From: SIG77 sp045589595 | GTDB taxonomy: Bacteria > Verrucomicrobiota > Lentisphaeria > Victivallales > UBA1829 | Length of the DNA: 64,000 bases | Assembly (NCBI GenBank): GCA_045589595.1 | Contig: JAZNPK010000034.1 | Coordinates: 1 to 64,000 of the forward strand | Direction: 5' to 3' | Shown here: positions 41,907 through 51,692 of the stretch, piece after piece | Numbering within the stretch: position 1 is the first letter of the stretch | Layout of the letters: every line of letters begins with the position of its first letter | Translations under genes and position numbers: made by a program | Notes under the pieces: generated by a model | Told to the model about the DNA's origin: nothing | Seen by the model: the letters and a program-made list of their open reading frames with translations, nothing else | Database searches by the model: none

Positions 41907-43004
41907 ATGATGGACCATTTGCTGAATGCCCTGACAAGACCACCTGCGGGACGGACCGTTTCCGTTTCCGGCGAAAATGTGTATGGGAAACCCGGCTGCG
42001 GTGGAATGGCAGATCCCACGCCAGGCGCACCGTATCAGGAGGATGTGGAGGCGATCGGTCAGATCCCCGATCTGGAGCAGCCGCATCCCGCCCGGGAGCT
42101 GGGACCCGGATACAAGATCCGCCCGTGGATCTACCTTGATCCCCGCAAGGAAACTGCCATTCTGGATATGGACGGACCCGGGATCCTGCGGCATTTCTGG
42201 ATCACATTCCGCCCCGAACTGCTGCGGAAGATCGTGCTGCGTATGTATTGGGACGGCGAGGAGACACCCAGTGTGTTGGTCCCCCTCGGCGATTTCTTCT
42301 GCAGCGCCCCCGGATACTACGGCGAATTTCAGTCGCTGGCAGTCTGCGTCAATGCCCGCCACGCGCTGAACTGTTACTGGCAGATGCCCTTCCGGAAACA
42401 TGCGCGGGTCACACTGGAATATCTGGGTGAGGAACGGTGTTCCAATATCTATTACACCATCAATCTGACGCTGGAAGATGTGCCGGAGGACGCGGCTTAT
42501 TTCCATGCCTCGTTCCGGCGTACCAATCCGGTGAAATACGGAGATGATTTTGTGATCGCCGACAACATCCGCGGCTGCGGTTCATTTGCCGGATGCTACA
42601 TTACATGGCAGCAGAACAACGCCGGATGGTGGGGCGAGGGCGAAGTCAAAATGTTTATGGATGGCGATACAGATCACCCCACCATCTGCGGGACCGGTAC
42701 GGAAGATTATGTCTGCGGCGCATGGTGTTTCGGCGACAATACATTCTATTCTCCCTATTCCGGTTATATCTGCGGCGGGGAATCCCGTGTGGGGAACCGC
42801 CATGCCATGTACCGCTTCCATCTTGCCGATCCCGTCTGGTTCCGGAGCGATTTGAAAGTGACAGTACAGGCACTCGGCTGGCGGAACGAATCCAGATTTC
42901 TGCCGCTGCAGGACGATATTTCCGCAACGGCATACTGGTATCAGAGCGAACCCCACGCAGCGTTGCCGGAATTACCGGATCTGAACGGTCTGGAGGTGAT
43001 TTGA
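41907..43004 (+). CDS. GH172 / DUF2961 family glycosidase
   Basis: 365 residues. The family features are GPGILRHFWITF, PLGDFFCSAPG, NCYWQMPF, YYTINL and GTGTEDYVCGAWCF (acidic residue near 267). DUF2961 is the basis of family GH172, whose known members act on alpha-D-fructofuranosides or alpha-arabinofuranosides. No signal peptide. The start has two adjacent ATG codons (41907, 41910) with GAGG upstream. It follows the DUF6259-like gene by 14 bases, so the two are probably co-transcribed and act on the same glycan. Confidence 0.85.
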   Translation: MMDHLLNALTRPPAGRTVSVSGENVYGKPGCGGMADPTPGAPYQEDVEAIGQIPDLEQPHPARELGPGYKIRPWIYLDPRKETAILDMDGPGILRHFWITFRPELLRKIVLRMYWDGEETPSVLVPLGDFFCSAPGYYGEFQSLAVCVNARHALNCYWQMPFRKHARVTLEYLGEERCSNIYYTINLTLEDVPEDAAYFHASFRRTNPVKYGDDFVIADNIRGCGSFAGCYITWQQNNAGWWGEGEVKMFMDGDTDHPTICGTGTEDYVCGAWCFGDNTFYSPYSGYICGGESRVGNRHAMYRFHLADPVWFRSDLKVTVQALGWRNESRFLPLQDDISATAYWYQSEPHAALPELPDLNGLEVI

Positions 43005-43009
43005 TCAAC

Positions 43010-43037
43010 TTGCAAAAATCATTTTATGTGCTAATGT
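43010..43037 (+). promoter_or_regulatory. Predicted extended -10 promoter of the M14 peptidase gene
   Basis: TTGCAA (43010-43015) and TAATGT (43032-43037) are 16 bases apart; the -10 is preceded by TGTGC, as in the rpoD promoter. Confidence 0.5.
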
Positions 43038-43104
43038 TATGATGTGACATACAGCGTTTTACTTGAAAACTCTTTCAACATTTTTAACAAGGAGACAGCT
43101 CTCT

Positions 43105-45063
43105 ATGAAAAAACTGATCCTCGGTATTTGTATGCTGGTCGGTTCCGGACTTTTTGCCGCCGACGGGATCGTGTCCCTTTCCTCCGGTTATCCCGGCGGA
43201 AATCTGAAGATCGTCAAACAGGAACCCGGAAAAGTTGTGATCGATGCGGATCTGCGTGATTCAAAGAAATGGTTCTACTGGAACTTTGAGGCTGAAGCGA
43301 AACAGCCGGGGAAAGTCCGTTTTCTCTTTCCCGAAAAAACGCCGCGCATGAGCGCACAGGGCCCCGCTTACAGTACGGACGGCGGCAAAACATGGCAGTG
43401 GATCGGCAAAAAAAATGTAACATTCTGCAACAAAAACAATCCCAATGATTTCTTTGAATGGACCTTCAGCAAGGCTGGGGAGAAAGTCCGTTTCGCTCAG
43501 GGTATCCCCTATCAGAAAAAGAACTTCGATGATTTTATTGCGCAATACAAAAACTCGCCCGTCCTGAAACAGCAGGTCCTGACCAAAACACGCCGCGGCG
43601 TGGATACCCCGCTGCTGGTCATCGGCAACGGACCGAAAAATATACTGGTCACCGCGCGTCATCACAGTTGCGAAGCGATCCCCAGTTATGCCATGGAAGG
43701 TTTTCTGGCAGAAGCCCTTTCCGACTCTCCGGCGGGCAAAGCGTTCCGCGCTGCATATACCCTCTATGCTGTTCCTTTTGTGGACCTTGACGGTGTGGAA
43801 GCCGGTGATCAGGGCAAGGGCCGTCAGCCCCACGACCACAACCGTGACTACGGGCTGGGAGATGCCGCCATTTATCCGGAGATCAAAGCCATTATTGCAC
43901 TGGACAAGGAAAAGAAATTTTTCATTGCGCTTGACCTGCATGCTCCGTCCCTGCGGAACGATATTCACGAAGCGATCTATTTTGCCGGTTACGCCACCGA
44001 GACCAACAAACTCAATACGCCCGAATTCAAATCATGGCTGGATGACGAACGCCCCGGAGATGCCGGACGGATCATACTTCTCAGCGCTTCAAAGATCCCC
44101 ACACCCGACGGCAAAAACGGGATCCCCAATTCCCTTTACTTTGCGCTGAATCCCACCACCACTTACGGCATGACCATTGAAATCGCTTATGCCAATGCCA
44201 ACATCAATTACAACGGCGCGGTGATCCGCGAATACGGCACTGCCATCCTCAAGGCGCTGCTCAAAACGGAATTCAGCAAGGACCTGACTCCCCGCACCGC
44301 ATACAAAAAATATGCTGATTTCAAAAAATCCCTTTCCCTCGGCAGACCGGACCGCACCATTGAGAAATGTACGGAAGAACTGGCAAAAAAAGATCTGCCG
44401 CCCCATTACCGCTGTGCCGCTCTGAATCAGCGTGCGTTTTTCCTCTGCAGACTGAAAAAATATGAGGAAGCACTCCGGGACAGCGAAGCTGTACTTGCTG
44501 AGCCGGAAGCACTCCGGGAACAGAAATACACTGCAATAACCCAGAAGACCCGAATACTCTGCTCTGATCCCGATACCAAATTGGAAGTTGTTGAAAAATG
44601 GCTGAAAACCGTTATGGATCAGAAACTTGTGAGCGGCACTCATCTTTACGATACTTGCGAATTGTTTTATGGGTTCTTCCAGAAAAACGGTAAAGTTGCT
44701 GTCGCAAGACAGATGGCGGATCTGCAGCTGCCTTACGCGTCATACTACCAGATCGGCAAAATCCGCAACCGGATCGCCGCTTATGAATTGCAGCATGGCG
44801 ACAAAGAAAAAGTTGCAGAATACTGCCGCGAAACAGTCGCTTTGATGAAACCGCAGTTGTTCCCGAAACTGCCGGTCGGCGTGATCGGTCCCCCGATGGC
44901 CATTGACTACATTGACGCGCTGATGATGATCCCCGGTACGCCTGCGCAGGAGATCATTGACGTAGCGGAAATGGCATTAGCCCACAAAATCTGCCGTCCC
45001 AATCAACGTGAATATCTGACAAAGATCGTGGAATCCCTCAAAGAGAAAGACAGTAAAAAATGA
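43105..45063 (+). CDS. Secreted M14-type zinc carboxypeptidase with TPR-like C-terminus
   Basis: 652 residues from the ATG at 43105 (AAGGAG upstream) with a signal peptide (MKKLILGICMLVGSGLFA). Residues 165-370 hold an M14 fold: zinc ligands H and E in ARHHSCEA near 187-190, the third His in ALDLHAP near 277, and the catalytic Glu in TIEIAYA near 358. Residues about 400-650 are helical and TPR-like. It may trim peptides or peptide-glycans outside the cell. Its stop overlaps the start of the beta-helix gene (ATGA). Confidence 0.8.
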   Translation: MKKLILGICMLVGSGLFAADGIVSLSSGYPGGNLKIVKQEPGKVVIDADLRDSKKWFYWNFEAEAKQPGKVRFLFPEKTPRMSAQGPAYSTDGGKTWQWIGKKNVTFCNKNNPNDFFEWTFSKAGEKVRFAQGIPYQKKNFDDFIAQYKNSPVLKQQVLTKTRRGVDTPLLVIGNGPKNILVTARHHSCEAIPSYAMEGFLAEALSDSPAGKAFRAAYTLYAVPFVDLDGVEAGDQGKGRQPHDHNRDYGLGDAAIYPEIKAIIALDKEKKFFIALDLHAPSLRNDIHEAIYFAGYATETNKLNTPEFKSWLDDERPGDAGRIILLSASKIPTPDGKNGIPNSLYFALNPTTTYGMTIEIAYANANINYNGAVIREYGTAILKALLKTEFSKDLTPRTAYKKYADFKKSLSLGRPDRTIEKCTEELAKKDLPPHYRCAALNQRAFFLCRLKKYEEALRDSEAVLAEPEALREQKYTAITQKTRILCSDPDTKLEVVEKWLKTVMDQKLVSGTHLYDTCELFYGFFQKNGKVAVARQMADLQLPYASYYQIGKIRNRIAAYELQHGDKEKVAEYCRETVALMKPQLFPKLPVGVIGPPMAIDYIDALMMIPGTPAQEIIDVAEMALAHKICRPNQREYLTKIVESLKEKDSKK

Positions 45064-46883
45064 AAAAAAATCTGTTTCTGGTGATGGCGTCCCTTCTGGC
45101 TTGCAGTGTGTTATCTGCCCAGGAGCGGGTAGCGTGGATGCCGGAAGAGGCGACATCCGGCGATAAAATTGTGGATGGCGGTGAGCGTATCGTTCTGAAA
45201 GCCACCTATACCGATCTGCCGAAAGCCACGGCGGATATGAGCCGGTTCACGAAGATCTGGAACATCGATCTGGAGAAGTTCAAAATCAAAAATGACGGCT
45301 CTGTGGTCGTGTCCGATGAACTCAATGCCGCGCTTCAGTATGCCAAAGAACAGGGATACAACCGGATCGTTTTCCCCAAAGGAAAATACCTGATCGCCCA
45401 CGACAAGCCCATTCTGCTGGATCATAAAAATACGATCATCGACCTGAATGGAGCTGAACTGGCGATCGAACCCAATGGCAAACAGCAATATAACATTGTG
45501 GAGATCATCAACGGTGCGGAAAATCTGCGTCTCACCAACGGCACACTGCGCGGCGACCGGTATCAGCACGACTACAAGACCATCAAAGGTTCCCATGAAT
45601 GGTGCGCAGGTCTGCTGGTCCGCAGCGGCAAACAGCTTGAGATCGACAATCTGACCATTACGGAATGTACGGGGTCTGCTATGGGTGCGCACTCCAGCGG
45701 CACACGCAACCGCCCCGAATTGCTGTCGCGTATCTTTATGAGCATCTATCCGAAGAAACATCTGGAGCAGGGCGCGTTCGACGCCAAAGGTGCCAAGATC
45801 CCGTCCACGGAAAAGACCCGCACCATCAATATGATCGATCTGGCGAAGTTCGAAGATCATTTTGAAATCGGTTATCTTGCCGGTTATCAGGGATTCCCCT
45901 TTGTGCTGGGCAGAGTTTACCAGATCTATTTCTATGACAGCGACAAAAAGTTCATCTGTATGCAGAAACACTTGCAATACAGGAAGTTGAAGCGTCCGGA
46001 AAAAGCGGCGTTCATGCATCTGGAATTCAATCAGCCGGAAGTGACAGATATTCCCGCCCACTTCGGCGCTACCAAAAACAGCTGGGTCCTGCGGATCAAT
46101 AATTTCCTGCCGCCCACCGATGTGCATGTGCATCATTGCAAACTCATCAACAACCGTAATCTCGGGTTCGGTCTCAGCGGCGGTCAGAAATGGATCGTGG
46201 AACACAATGAAGTGATCGGCAACGGCGGCGTTGCGCCGGGCTACGGCATGGACCTGGAAGACGGCTGGGAACTGACGCAGGATATGGTGTTCCGTCATAA
46301 CCTGTTCAAAGGCAACCTCGCCGGCTCCATTGTGATCTGTGCGGGAAGTGAACTGATCTTTGAAAACAACCGGTTTGAATCCGATGGAAAACATCCGAAC
46401 AAGATCATTATCTACGGCAGAACTTACAACTACATTTTCCGCAACAACATTGTGAAAGACGGTATCGTTTCTTTCGGTTCCCGGACCGGTATTGCCACGA
46501 TTTACGGCAACACCTACGAAGATTCCACCGTCAGAGTCTATTACGACAACAAAGGTGTGGCGGATGGTCTGATCCGGAAGAAAGGCGAAGCGATCCGTAC
46601 GCTGCCGCTGGTGATGAAGGATGAAAAGCTGGTCCGCGTCAAAAATCTTTCCGGGACCTATCTGTGTCTGGAAAATTGTACGCTCGACGGCGTGAATGCC
46701 ACTGTGGATACCGATACCGGGCTGGTGTCCATCAAAGGCTGCACCATCAAAGATTCCACCTTGAACTGGGCGTGCGGCGAAAAGAAGCCTGCGACCATTC
46801 TGGAAAACAATACCGGCGCCTTTACGGAAACGACCGAGGCACCCAAAGTGAAAAAAGGAAAAAAACCTGCAAAAAAGAAATAA
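45060..46883 (+). CDS. Secreted right-handed beta-helix protein
   Basis: 607 residues with a signal peptide (MKKNLFLVMASLLACSVLS). A pectate-lyase-like beta-helix starts near 75 with RIVFPKGKYLI and continues through repeats such as LTNGTLRGDRYQHDY and DLEDGWELTQDMVFRHNLFKGN to about 590. The end is lysine-rich (KVKKGKKPAKKK). It is a paralogue of the protein at 60708-63533. Such folds usually bind or cleave polysaccharides. It is coupled to the M14 peptidase gene by a 4-base overlap and closed by a bidirectional terminator. Confidence 0.78.
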   Translation: MKKNLFLVMASLLACSVLSAQERVAWMPEEATSGDKIVDGGERIVLKATYTDLPKATADMSRFTKIWNIDLEKFKIKNDGSVVVSDELNAALQYAKEQGYNRIVFPKGKYLIAHDKPILLDHKNTIIDLNGAELAIEPNGKQQYNIVEIINGAENLRLTNGTLRGDRYQHDYKTIKGSHEWCAGLLVRSGKQLEIDNLTITECTGSAMGAHSSGTRNRPELLSRIFMSIYPKKHLEQGAFDAKGAKIPSTEKTRTINMIDLAKFEDHFEIGYLAGYQGFPFVLGRVYQIYFYDSDKKFICMQKHLQYRKLKRPEKAAFMHLEFNQPEVTDIPAHFGATKNSWVLRINNFLPPTDVHVHHCKLINNRNLGFGLSGGQKWIVEHNEVIGNGGVAPGYGMDLEDGWELTQDMVFRHNLFKGNLAGSIVICAGSELIFENNRFESDGKHPNKIIIYGRTYNYIFRNNIVKDGIVSFGSRTGIATIYGNTYEDSTVRVYYDNKGVADGLIRKKGEAIRTLPLVMKDEKLVRVKNLSGTYLCLENCTLDGVNATVDTDTGLVSIKGCTIKDSTLNWACGEKKPATILENNTGAFTETTEAPKVKKGKKPAKKK

Positions 46884-46900
46884 GTCTTTGAGCATCAAAG

Positions 46901-46941
46901 AAAAAGAACCGTCACCGGATCGCGGCGGCGGTTCTTTTTTT
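46901..46941. terminator. Bidirectional intrinsic terminator
   Basis: AAAAAGAACCG (46901-46911) pairs with CGGTTCTTTTT (46929-46939), with T-runs on both strands. It serves the beta-helix gene and the convergent GH16 gene. Confidence 0.8.
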
Positions 46942-46963
46942 GTGTACCTGTTGTCAACGGGGA

Positions 46964-47794
46964 TCAGGGCATCCGGTCGAAGACGCGGACATAGTCCACC
47001 ACAAAGTTGTCCTTGCCGATAACGTCGAAGGCTTCTTTGACGGGCTGATGATCTTTGTGGCGGTATCCTCTCACTTCTGTTGAGATCAGGATGAATTCCG
47101 GGCGTTTGGATACATACTCTGAAATATGGCCGTCCTCCACACCGTCGATGTAGAAGGTGTATCCGTTTTCGTCCCAGAGCATACCGAAGCGATGGAATTC
47201 ATCGGGATCCAGTCCTGTGATGCCGCCCACATGTTTGTTTTTGCAGTCCTGACCGTATCCGCCGGTGAAAGCGTTATGGGAGGCGATCTCCCCGACCTGG
47301 AAATATTCCATGATATCCAGTTCGGTTCCGCTTTCCGCCGGATCCAGACTTGCGCCGATGATGGGCGACTGCATCCAGAATGCCGCCCACCACGCTTCCG
47401 GGTGTTTCATCAGGCGGCAGCGACATTCATAATAGCCGTAGGTGTGGGTATAAAGATTTTCCTTGAGTTTGCCGATGTTCCACTGGAGATGATCGTTGCC
47501 GAATGTGGTCTGGAGTACCGGTTCATCCATAAAGTTGTGACCAGTCTGGAGCTGGGAGCTGACGGGGATGCCGTTTTCCTCCAGCAGTTCAAAGACCACA
47601 TTGCCCTGTCCGTCCAGATATACGCCCTTATCGGTCCAGGCGGGATGGCGTTTGCCCATCATGGAGAGGCGGTAATCCCACTTGGAGCGGTCCAGTTCGG
47701 TACCGTCAAATTCATCACTCCAGACCAGTTTGAAATTACCGTCCGGCAGCAGACTCGGTTCATGTCCTTCGACATTGAATTCTTTCATACTCAA
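46964..47794 (-). CDS. GH16 family glycoside hydrolase
   Basis: 276 residues. The GH16 nucleophile and acid/base motif E-x-D-x-x-E is ELDIMEYF near 157-162. Upstream the sequence has FKLVWSDEFDGTELDRSKWDYR, and YGYYECRCRLMK follows, both typical for beta-glucanase or beta-agarase clans. There is no signal peptide, so the enzyme may act on imported oligosaccharides or use another route. GH16 members cleave beta-1,3/1,4-glucans or galactans; the specificity cannot be told. The gene follows the GH28-like gene by 30 bases. Confidence 0.88.
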   Translation of the reverse strand: MSMKEFNVEGHEPSLLPDGNFKLVWSDEFDGTELDRSKWDYRLSMMGKRHPAWTDKGVYLDGQGNVVFELLEENGIPVSSQLQTGHNFMDEPVLQTTFGNDHLQWNIGKLKENLYTHTYGYYECRCRLMKHPEAWWAAFWMQSPIIGASLDPAESGTELDIMEYFQVGEIASHNAFTGGYGQDCKNKHVGGITGLDPDEFHRFGMLWDENGYTFYIDGVEDGHISEYVSKRPEFILISTEVRGYRHKDHQPVKEAFDVIGKDNFVVDYVRVFDRMP

Positions 47795-47824
47795 GACTTT
47801 CTGTTTATTTTTCTGTTGTTATGG

Positions 47825-48847
47825 TTATGCAAGACGCAAGGTTGTCTGGTCGGCGGAGATCGCACTGAATCTCGCCTGTACATCCTCCGGGAACCCGTAA
47901 AGAAGATTGCTTTGCCAGATCACCTGTTCGCCGCTGCCGCGATAGACCTCCACATGTTCGGCAGTTTTGGTGAATGAGCTGTTGGCAACGGTGAGTCTGC
48001 CGCAGACGTGATCGATACAGGTGATATTGTCCAGCCCGAAATGAGGATTGCTGAAGTAGGCGCAGCCGAGAAGCTGTGTACTGGCATTGATCCTGAATCC
48101 GATGGCGCCGGTATCGGCATAACATTCCCGCAGGATGTTGCCGCCCTGATTGATGTCAAAGCAGATGGAATCCTTGAGCATTTCCGGCAATTCCCCTTCC
48201 GCGGGCGGCGGCACGGGACCGCCCCACACATGACAGCGTGTCAGGCGGTTGGACCAGGCGTGATTGACCAGACGGAATCCCACGGTGTAATCCACCACCA
48301 CAACATCGGTGTAATGGCTGTCGCCGCCTTCGATATGGAGTCCCACATTTCCGGCGAGACCGGGGATCACGGTTTTGCAGTAGAGGTTGTTAACGACCAG
48401 TTCGTATCCGAATTTATCATCCCCGTCCACTTTGAGACCGAACCGTTTTCCGTTGAGGCATGTGGTATCTGCCAGTGTGAAATGGTGATAACGCGTCAGA
48501 AACAGACAGGACGCCAGACCGTTGCCGTCAAACTGACCGCCCCGGATGAACAGATTGTAGTCTTCCGGCGCGCCGGGTTTCTTCAGATCTTTATCCCAGA
48601 GAACAGCGCAATCCATGGATACAATAAAATCGATTTCCCGGACAGCCCGCAGAATGGCGGATTTGTGCATGAGAAGAGAGCAGGCGTTTGTGATCTCCAC
48701 TGTTTGGGCGATCTCATAAACGCCGGCGGGCAGATAAAGTACGCCGGAGGGACACGCTTCCACAGCACGCTGAATGCGGGGCGCATCATCGGTTTCGCCG
48801 TTCAGACGGGGAAAATCCGCCAGAGTTCTGTCAGCCGGAAGGATCAT
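47825..48847 (-). CDS. GH28/pectate-lyase-3-like beta-helix protein
   Basis: 340 residues, no signal peptide. It begins with the Pectate_lyase_3 pattern, DRTLADFPRLNGETDDAPRIQ, then VLYLPAGVYEI, and continues as a right-handed beta-helix (HIEGGDSHYTDV, DINQGGNILRECYAD). No clear catalytic triad of GH28 was seen. It is grouped with the GH16 gene; both should act in the same polysaccharide pathway. AGGAGATGAATCA precedes the ATG. Confidence 0.75.
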   Translation of the reverse strand: MILPADRTLADFPRLNGETDDAPRIQRAVEACPSGVLYLPAGVYEIAQTVEITNACSLLMHKSAILRAVREIDFIVSMDCAVLWDKDLKKPGAPEDYNLFIRGGQFDGNGLASCLFLTRYHHFTLADTTCLNGKRFGLKVDGDDKFGYELVVNNLYCKTVIPGLAGNVGLHIEGGDSHYTDVVVVDYTVGFRLVNHAWSNRLTRCHVWGGPVPPPAEGELPEMLKDSICFDINQGGNILRECYADTGAIGFRINASTQLLGCAYFSNPHFGLDNITCIDHVCGRLTVANSSFTKTAEHVEVYRGSGEQVIWQSNLLYGFPEDVQARFSAISADQTTLRLA

Positions 48848-49069
48848 TGATTCATCTCCTGTATTTGTTTTTTATGGCGTTTGCAATCGTAAGATCATCA
48901 TTGGTGAGAGTGGTATCGATTCCCATATTCCGCATCGTTGCACACAGTTACAGCTTTTTCCAGTGGTTCTTTCATACTCTACATGTCGAAGCGGACTATT
49001 GCAAGAGCAAAACGGAAAAAATCGGTATTTTCCGTACCGCAAAAAATGTGAACATATCTTCTTTCACAC

Positions 49070-49098
49070 TTGTAATTTTTTCCCCCATGTGCTATGGT
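49070..49098 (+). promoter_or_regulatory. Predicted extended -10 promoter of the DUF4838 gene
   Basis: TTGTAA (49070-49075) and TATGGT (49093-49098) are 17 bases apart, with TGTGC directly before the -10. Confidence 0.5.
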
Positions 49099-49146
49099 TT
49101 GTAAGCAGCATTGTATCAGAAAGCAGAAACAGCAGAAGGAAAAGCC

Positions 49147-51594
49147 ATGAACAGAAGAACCGGATCGATTTTTGCGGCACTGCTTTGTGCCGGAGCATTT
49201 TTTGCAGCTATATCGTTGAACGGGGCAGAAGCCCCGGCGGAGAAAGAGAAACCCGCCTTCGTGCCGTGTCCTGCGGTCGTGAAAGGGAAAGCCGTGGCGG
49301 AGATCGTGATCGAAAGGCGTTATGCGTCCGAACCGGAACAGTATGCGGCGGAAGAACTGCAGAACTGGATCGGTTCCATCACCGGTGCTTTTGTGCCGGT
49401 CCGTGAATATGCCACTGAAAATCCGGCGCTGAAGATGCGTTTCATCATCGGCACCAAACTTGCCCGGAAACATTTTGCCGCGGATGTTGCAAAGCTCCGC
49501 CAGTCTGACGGGTTTGCCGTCCGTTCTCTGACGGATGAAAAAGGGATCCGCAATGTGTATCTGTTCGGTGCGATCCCGCGCGGCACGCTCCACAGTATTT
49601 ATGCGTTTCTGGAACGGAACAGCGATATCATCTGGGCGCGTCCCAATGAACAGCTCGGCACGATCTATTCCGAATCGGAAGATTTTCTTGTGAAAGATGC
49701 GGATTTTATGGAACAACCCAAGACGGATTACCGCGGTTTCCAGTGGATCTTTCACAGTCCGTCCCACGAAACGGCGTGGCAGTCCCGCAACCGTCTGAAC
49801 CGGATGAGCGGCGCTCATGTCAAATTTGCCAGTACATACGTGCGTGCGGGTGTGGGACACGGCATCCAGCATTATATCCCCCGCGCAAAATATTTTGAAT
49901 CCCATCCGGAATATTACCCCATGCAGAACGGCAAACGCGATCCGAAAAGCGGTCAGATCTGTCTGCTGGCTTATGAAATGATCCCGGAATATGTGAAAAA
50001 TATCCGGGCGGATCTTGTGCGTGTATTCCCTGCATCCCGGAATCCGGATCGGGAAAAAGTGGACTTCCTCAACCTTTCCATTGCGGATAACTGGCATGTC
50101 TGCAAATGCCCCAAATGTGTTGCGCCTTTCGTGATGGAGGACGGCAAGACCATTCAGCCGGACGATCCGGTGTTCCGTTCCGCCCAGTATTACACCTTCA
50201 TCAACAAAGTCGCCCGTGAATTGCGCAAAACCAATCCCCGGGTGACGATCGGTGTTTATGCCTATATCTTCACATCCGAGCCGCCGCCGTTCAAACTGGA
50301 AAACAACATCTGCATCGAATACTGTCCCTTTGTGCTGAACGAAAAAGCCCCCATCTACGATGAAGTCACCAACGGAAAATGGAATCAATATCTGATCCGC
50401 TGGGGCAAAGCCGCCGGACATACGTGGCTCCGGGAATATCTGGGCTGGGCAAACAAGTTCCCCCGTTCCCAGGCGTACCGGATCCGGGACAACGGATTGT
50501 ATTATATCAAGCACAATATCCGCGAATTTTCCGCGGAACATCCCACGGACGGTCAGAGCAGCGTCTATCCCATGGCAGAACCGACCTGGGACGTTTCCGC
50601 CATGGATGCGTGGCTCATTGCCCGTATGTGGTGGGATCCCACACAGGATCTGGAAGCATTGCGGGAACAGTACATCACCCGCGTGTACCGCGAAGGCGCA
50701 CCCCACATGAAGAAATATTACGATACGCTCCGCGACAGTTTCTATTCCAACAAGCTGCCTTCCATTTACAGTGATGACATCCTGCCGCTGATCTCGGCGT
50801 ATATCGTGCGTCCGAAACTGGGGAAAACCCTGACGGAATATCTGGCGGCGGCACAGAAAGCCGCACAGCATCCCAAGTCGAAGGAACTGATACGCCGTCA
50901 TCAGCAGCATCTGGCAAAATGGCTGGAAATGGCGGCAAATGATAATTCCGTCCGGGCATCTGTTCCGGTGGTCACGGGCGTTAAAAATATGATGCAGTCT
51001 TTCGGTGGCGACATCTGGAAAAATGCAGCTGCCATCAACGATTTTGTCGTGGCGGACAAAGGAGCGAACTACGGTAAAACTCCCCGGTTCCGCAGTACCG
51101 CCAGACTGCTGCACGACCGTGAAAATCTGTATATTTATTACCAGTGCTACGCCCCCGATATGAAAGAACTGCCCGTCAGCAGCACGGAAGATCCCTCCAT
51201 CGAAAGTATTCCCCGCGGCGATATCATGGAATTTTTCCTCGGTCATGCCGATACGGGAGTGTACTATCAGTTCATGTTCGATGCCGGGAATCCCGATCCC
51301 CGGAAAGATGTGCTGTTTGAAGCCAAAGGACAGGATATGTCATGGGATTGCAACTGGGAACGGACGGTCAAACGGTACGACGACCGCTGGGAAGCCATCG
51401 TCCGTGTCCCCCTTGCAGAGATCGGGATCAATGTGACGCAGAACAATAAAATGCTGTTTCAGCCCATCCGCGGCAAATATTATATGACGGAACAGAACGG
51501 AAAACAGGTCCGCCGTCGCGAAATGGCAAGCTGGAACGGCGGTTGGGTCCATCAGGTCCCCGCCTTCGGTGAACTGACACTCAATCAGAACTGA
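49147..51594 (+). CDS. Secreted DUF4838 protein with C-terminal CBM9-like domain
   Basis: 815 residues from the ATG at 49147 (AAGGA upstream), with a signal peptide (residues 1-30). An N-terminal GH20b-like beta-alpha domain (EQYAAEELQNWIGSITG) leads into a DUF4838 barrel with CKCPKC near 320 and NICIEYCPFVLNEKAP near 400. Residues about 615-815 look like a carbohydrate-binding CBM9-like domain (DRENLYIYYQCY, DIMEFFLGH). The family is thought to act on glycans related to hexosaminides or uronic acids, but activity is uncharacterised. Confidence 0.8.
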   Translation: MNRRTGSIFAALLCAGAFFAAISLNGAEAPAEKEKPAFVPCPAVVKGKAVAEIVIERRYASEPEQYAAEELQNWIGSITGAFVPVREYATENPALKMRFIIGTKLARKHFAADVAKLRQSDGFAVRSLTDEKGIRNVYLFGAIPRGTLHSIYAFLERNSDIIWARPNEQLGTIYSESEDFLVKDADFMEQPKTDYRGFQWIFHSPSHETAWQSRNRLNRMSGAHVKFASTYVRAGVGHGIQHYIPRAKYFESHPEYYPMQNGKRDPKSGQICLLAYEMIPEYVKNIRADLVRVFPASRNPDREKVDFLNLSIADNWHVCKCPKCVAPFVMEDGKTIQPDDPVFRSAQYYTFINKVARELRKTNPRVTIGVYAYIFTSEPPPFKLENNICIEYCPFVLNEKAPIYDEVTNGKWNQYLIRWGKAAGHTWLREYLGWANKFPRSQAYRIRDNGLYYIKHNIREFSAEHPTDGQSSVYPMAEPTWDVSAMDAWLIARMWWDPTQDLEALREQYITRVYREGAPHMKKYYDTLRDSFYSNKLPSIYSDDILPLISAYIVRPKLGKTLTEYLAAAQKAAQHPKSKELIRRHQQHLAKWLEMAANDNSVRASVPVVTGVKNMMQSFGGDIWKNAAAINDFVVADKGANYGKTPRFRSTARLLHDRENLYIYYQCYAPDMKELPVSSTEDPSIESIPRGDIMEFFLGHADTGVYYQFMFDAGNPDPRKDVLFEAKGQDMSWDCNWERTVKRYDDRWEAIVRVPLAEIGINVTQNNKMLFQPIRGKYYMTEQNGKQVRRREMASWNGGWVHQVPAFGELTLNQN

Positions 51595-51619
51595 TATTTT
51601 TCAGATATCGATACAAAAA

Positions 51620-51663
51620 TTGCGCCGCCTGTTGAACGCTCAGCAGACGGCGCAAATCTTTTT
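51620..51663 (+). terminator. Intrinsic terminator of the DUF4838 gene
   Basis: TTGCGCCG (51620-51627) pairs with CGGCGCAA (51648-51655) and is followed by a T-rich stretch. It lies 25 bases past the stop and 30 before the end of the convergent antiporter gene. Confidence 0.7.
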
Positions 51664-51692
51664 CCCGAAGGATCGTTTCTTTCTGCTTGACC

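Noticed and set aside
45111..46898. A 595-codon open frame on the minus strand
   Set aside because: Antisense to the beta-helix gene; no ribosome site or domain.
48979..51246. A 755-codon open frame on the minus strand
   Set aside because: Antisense to the DUF4838 gene, which has a signal peptide, promoter and family match.
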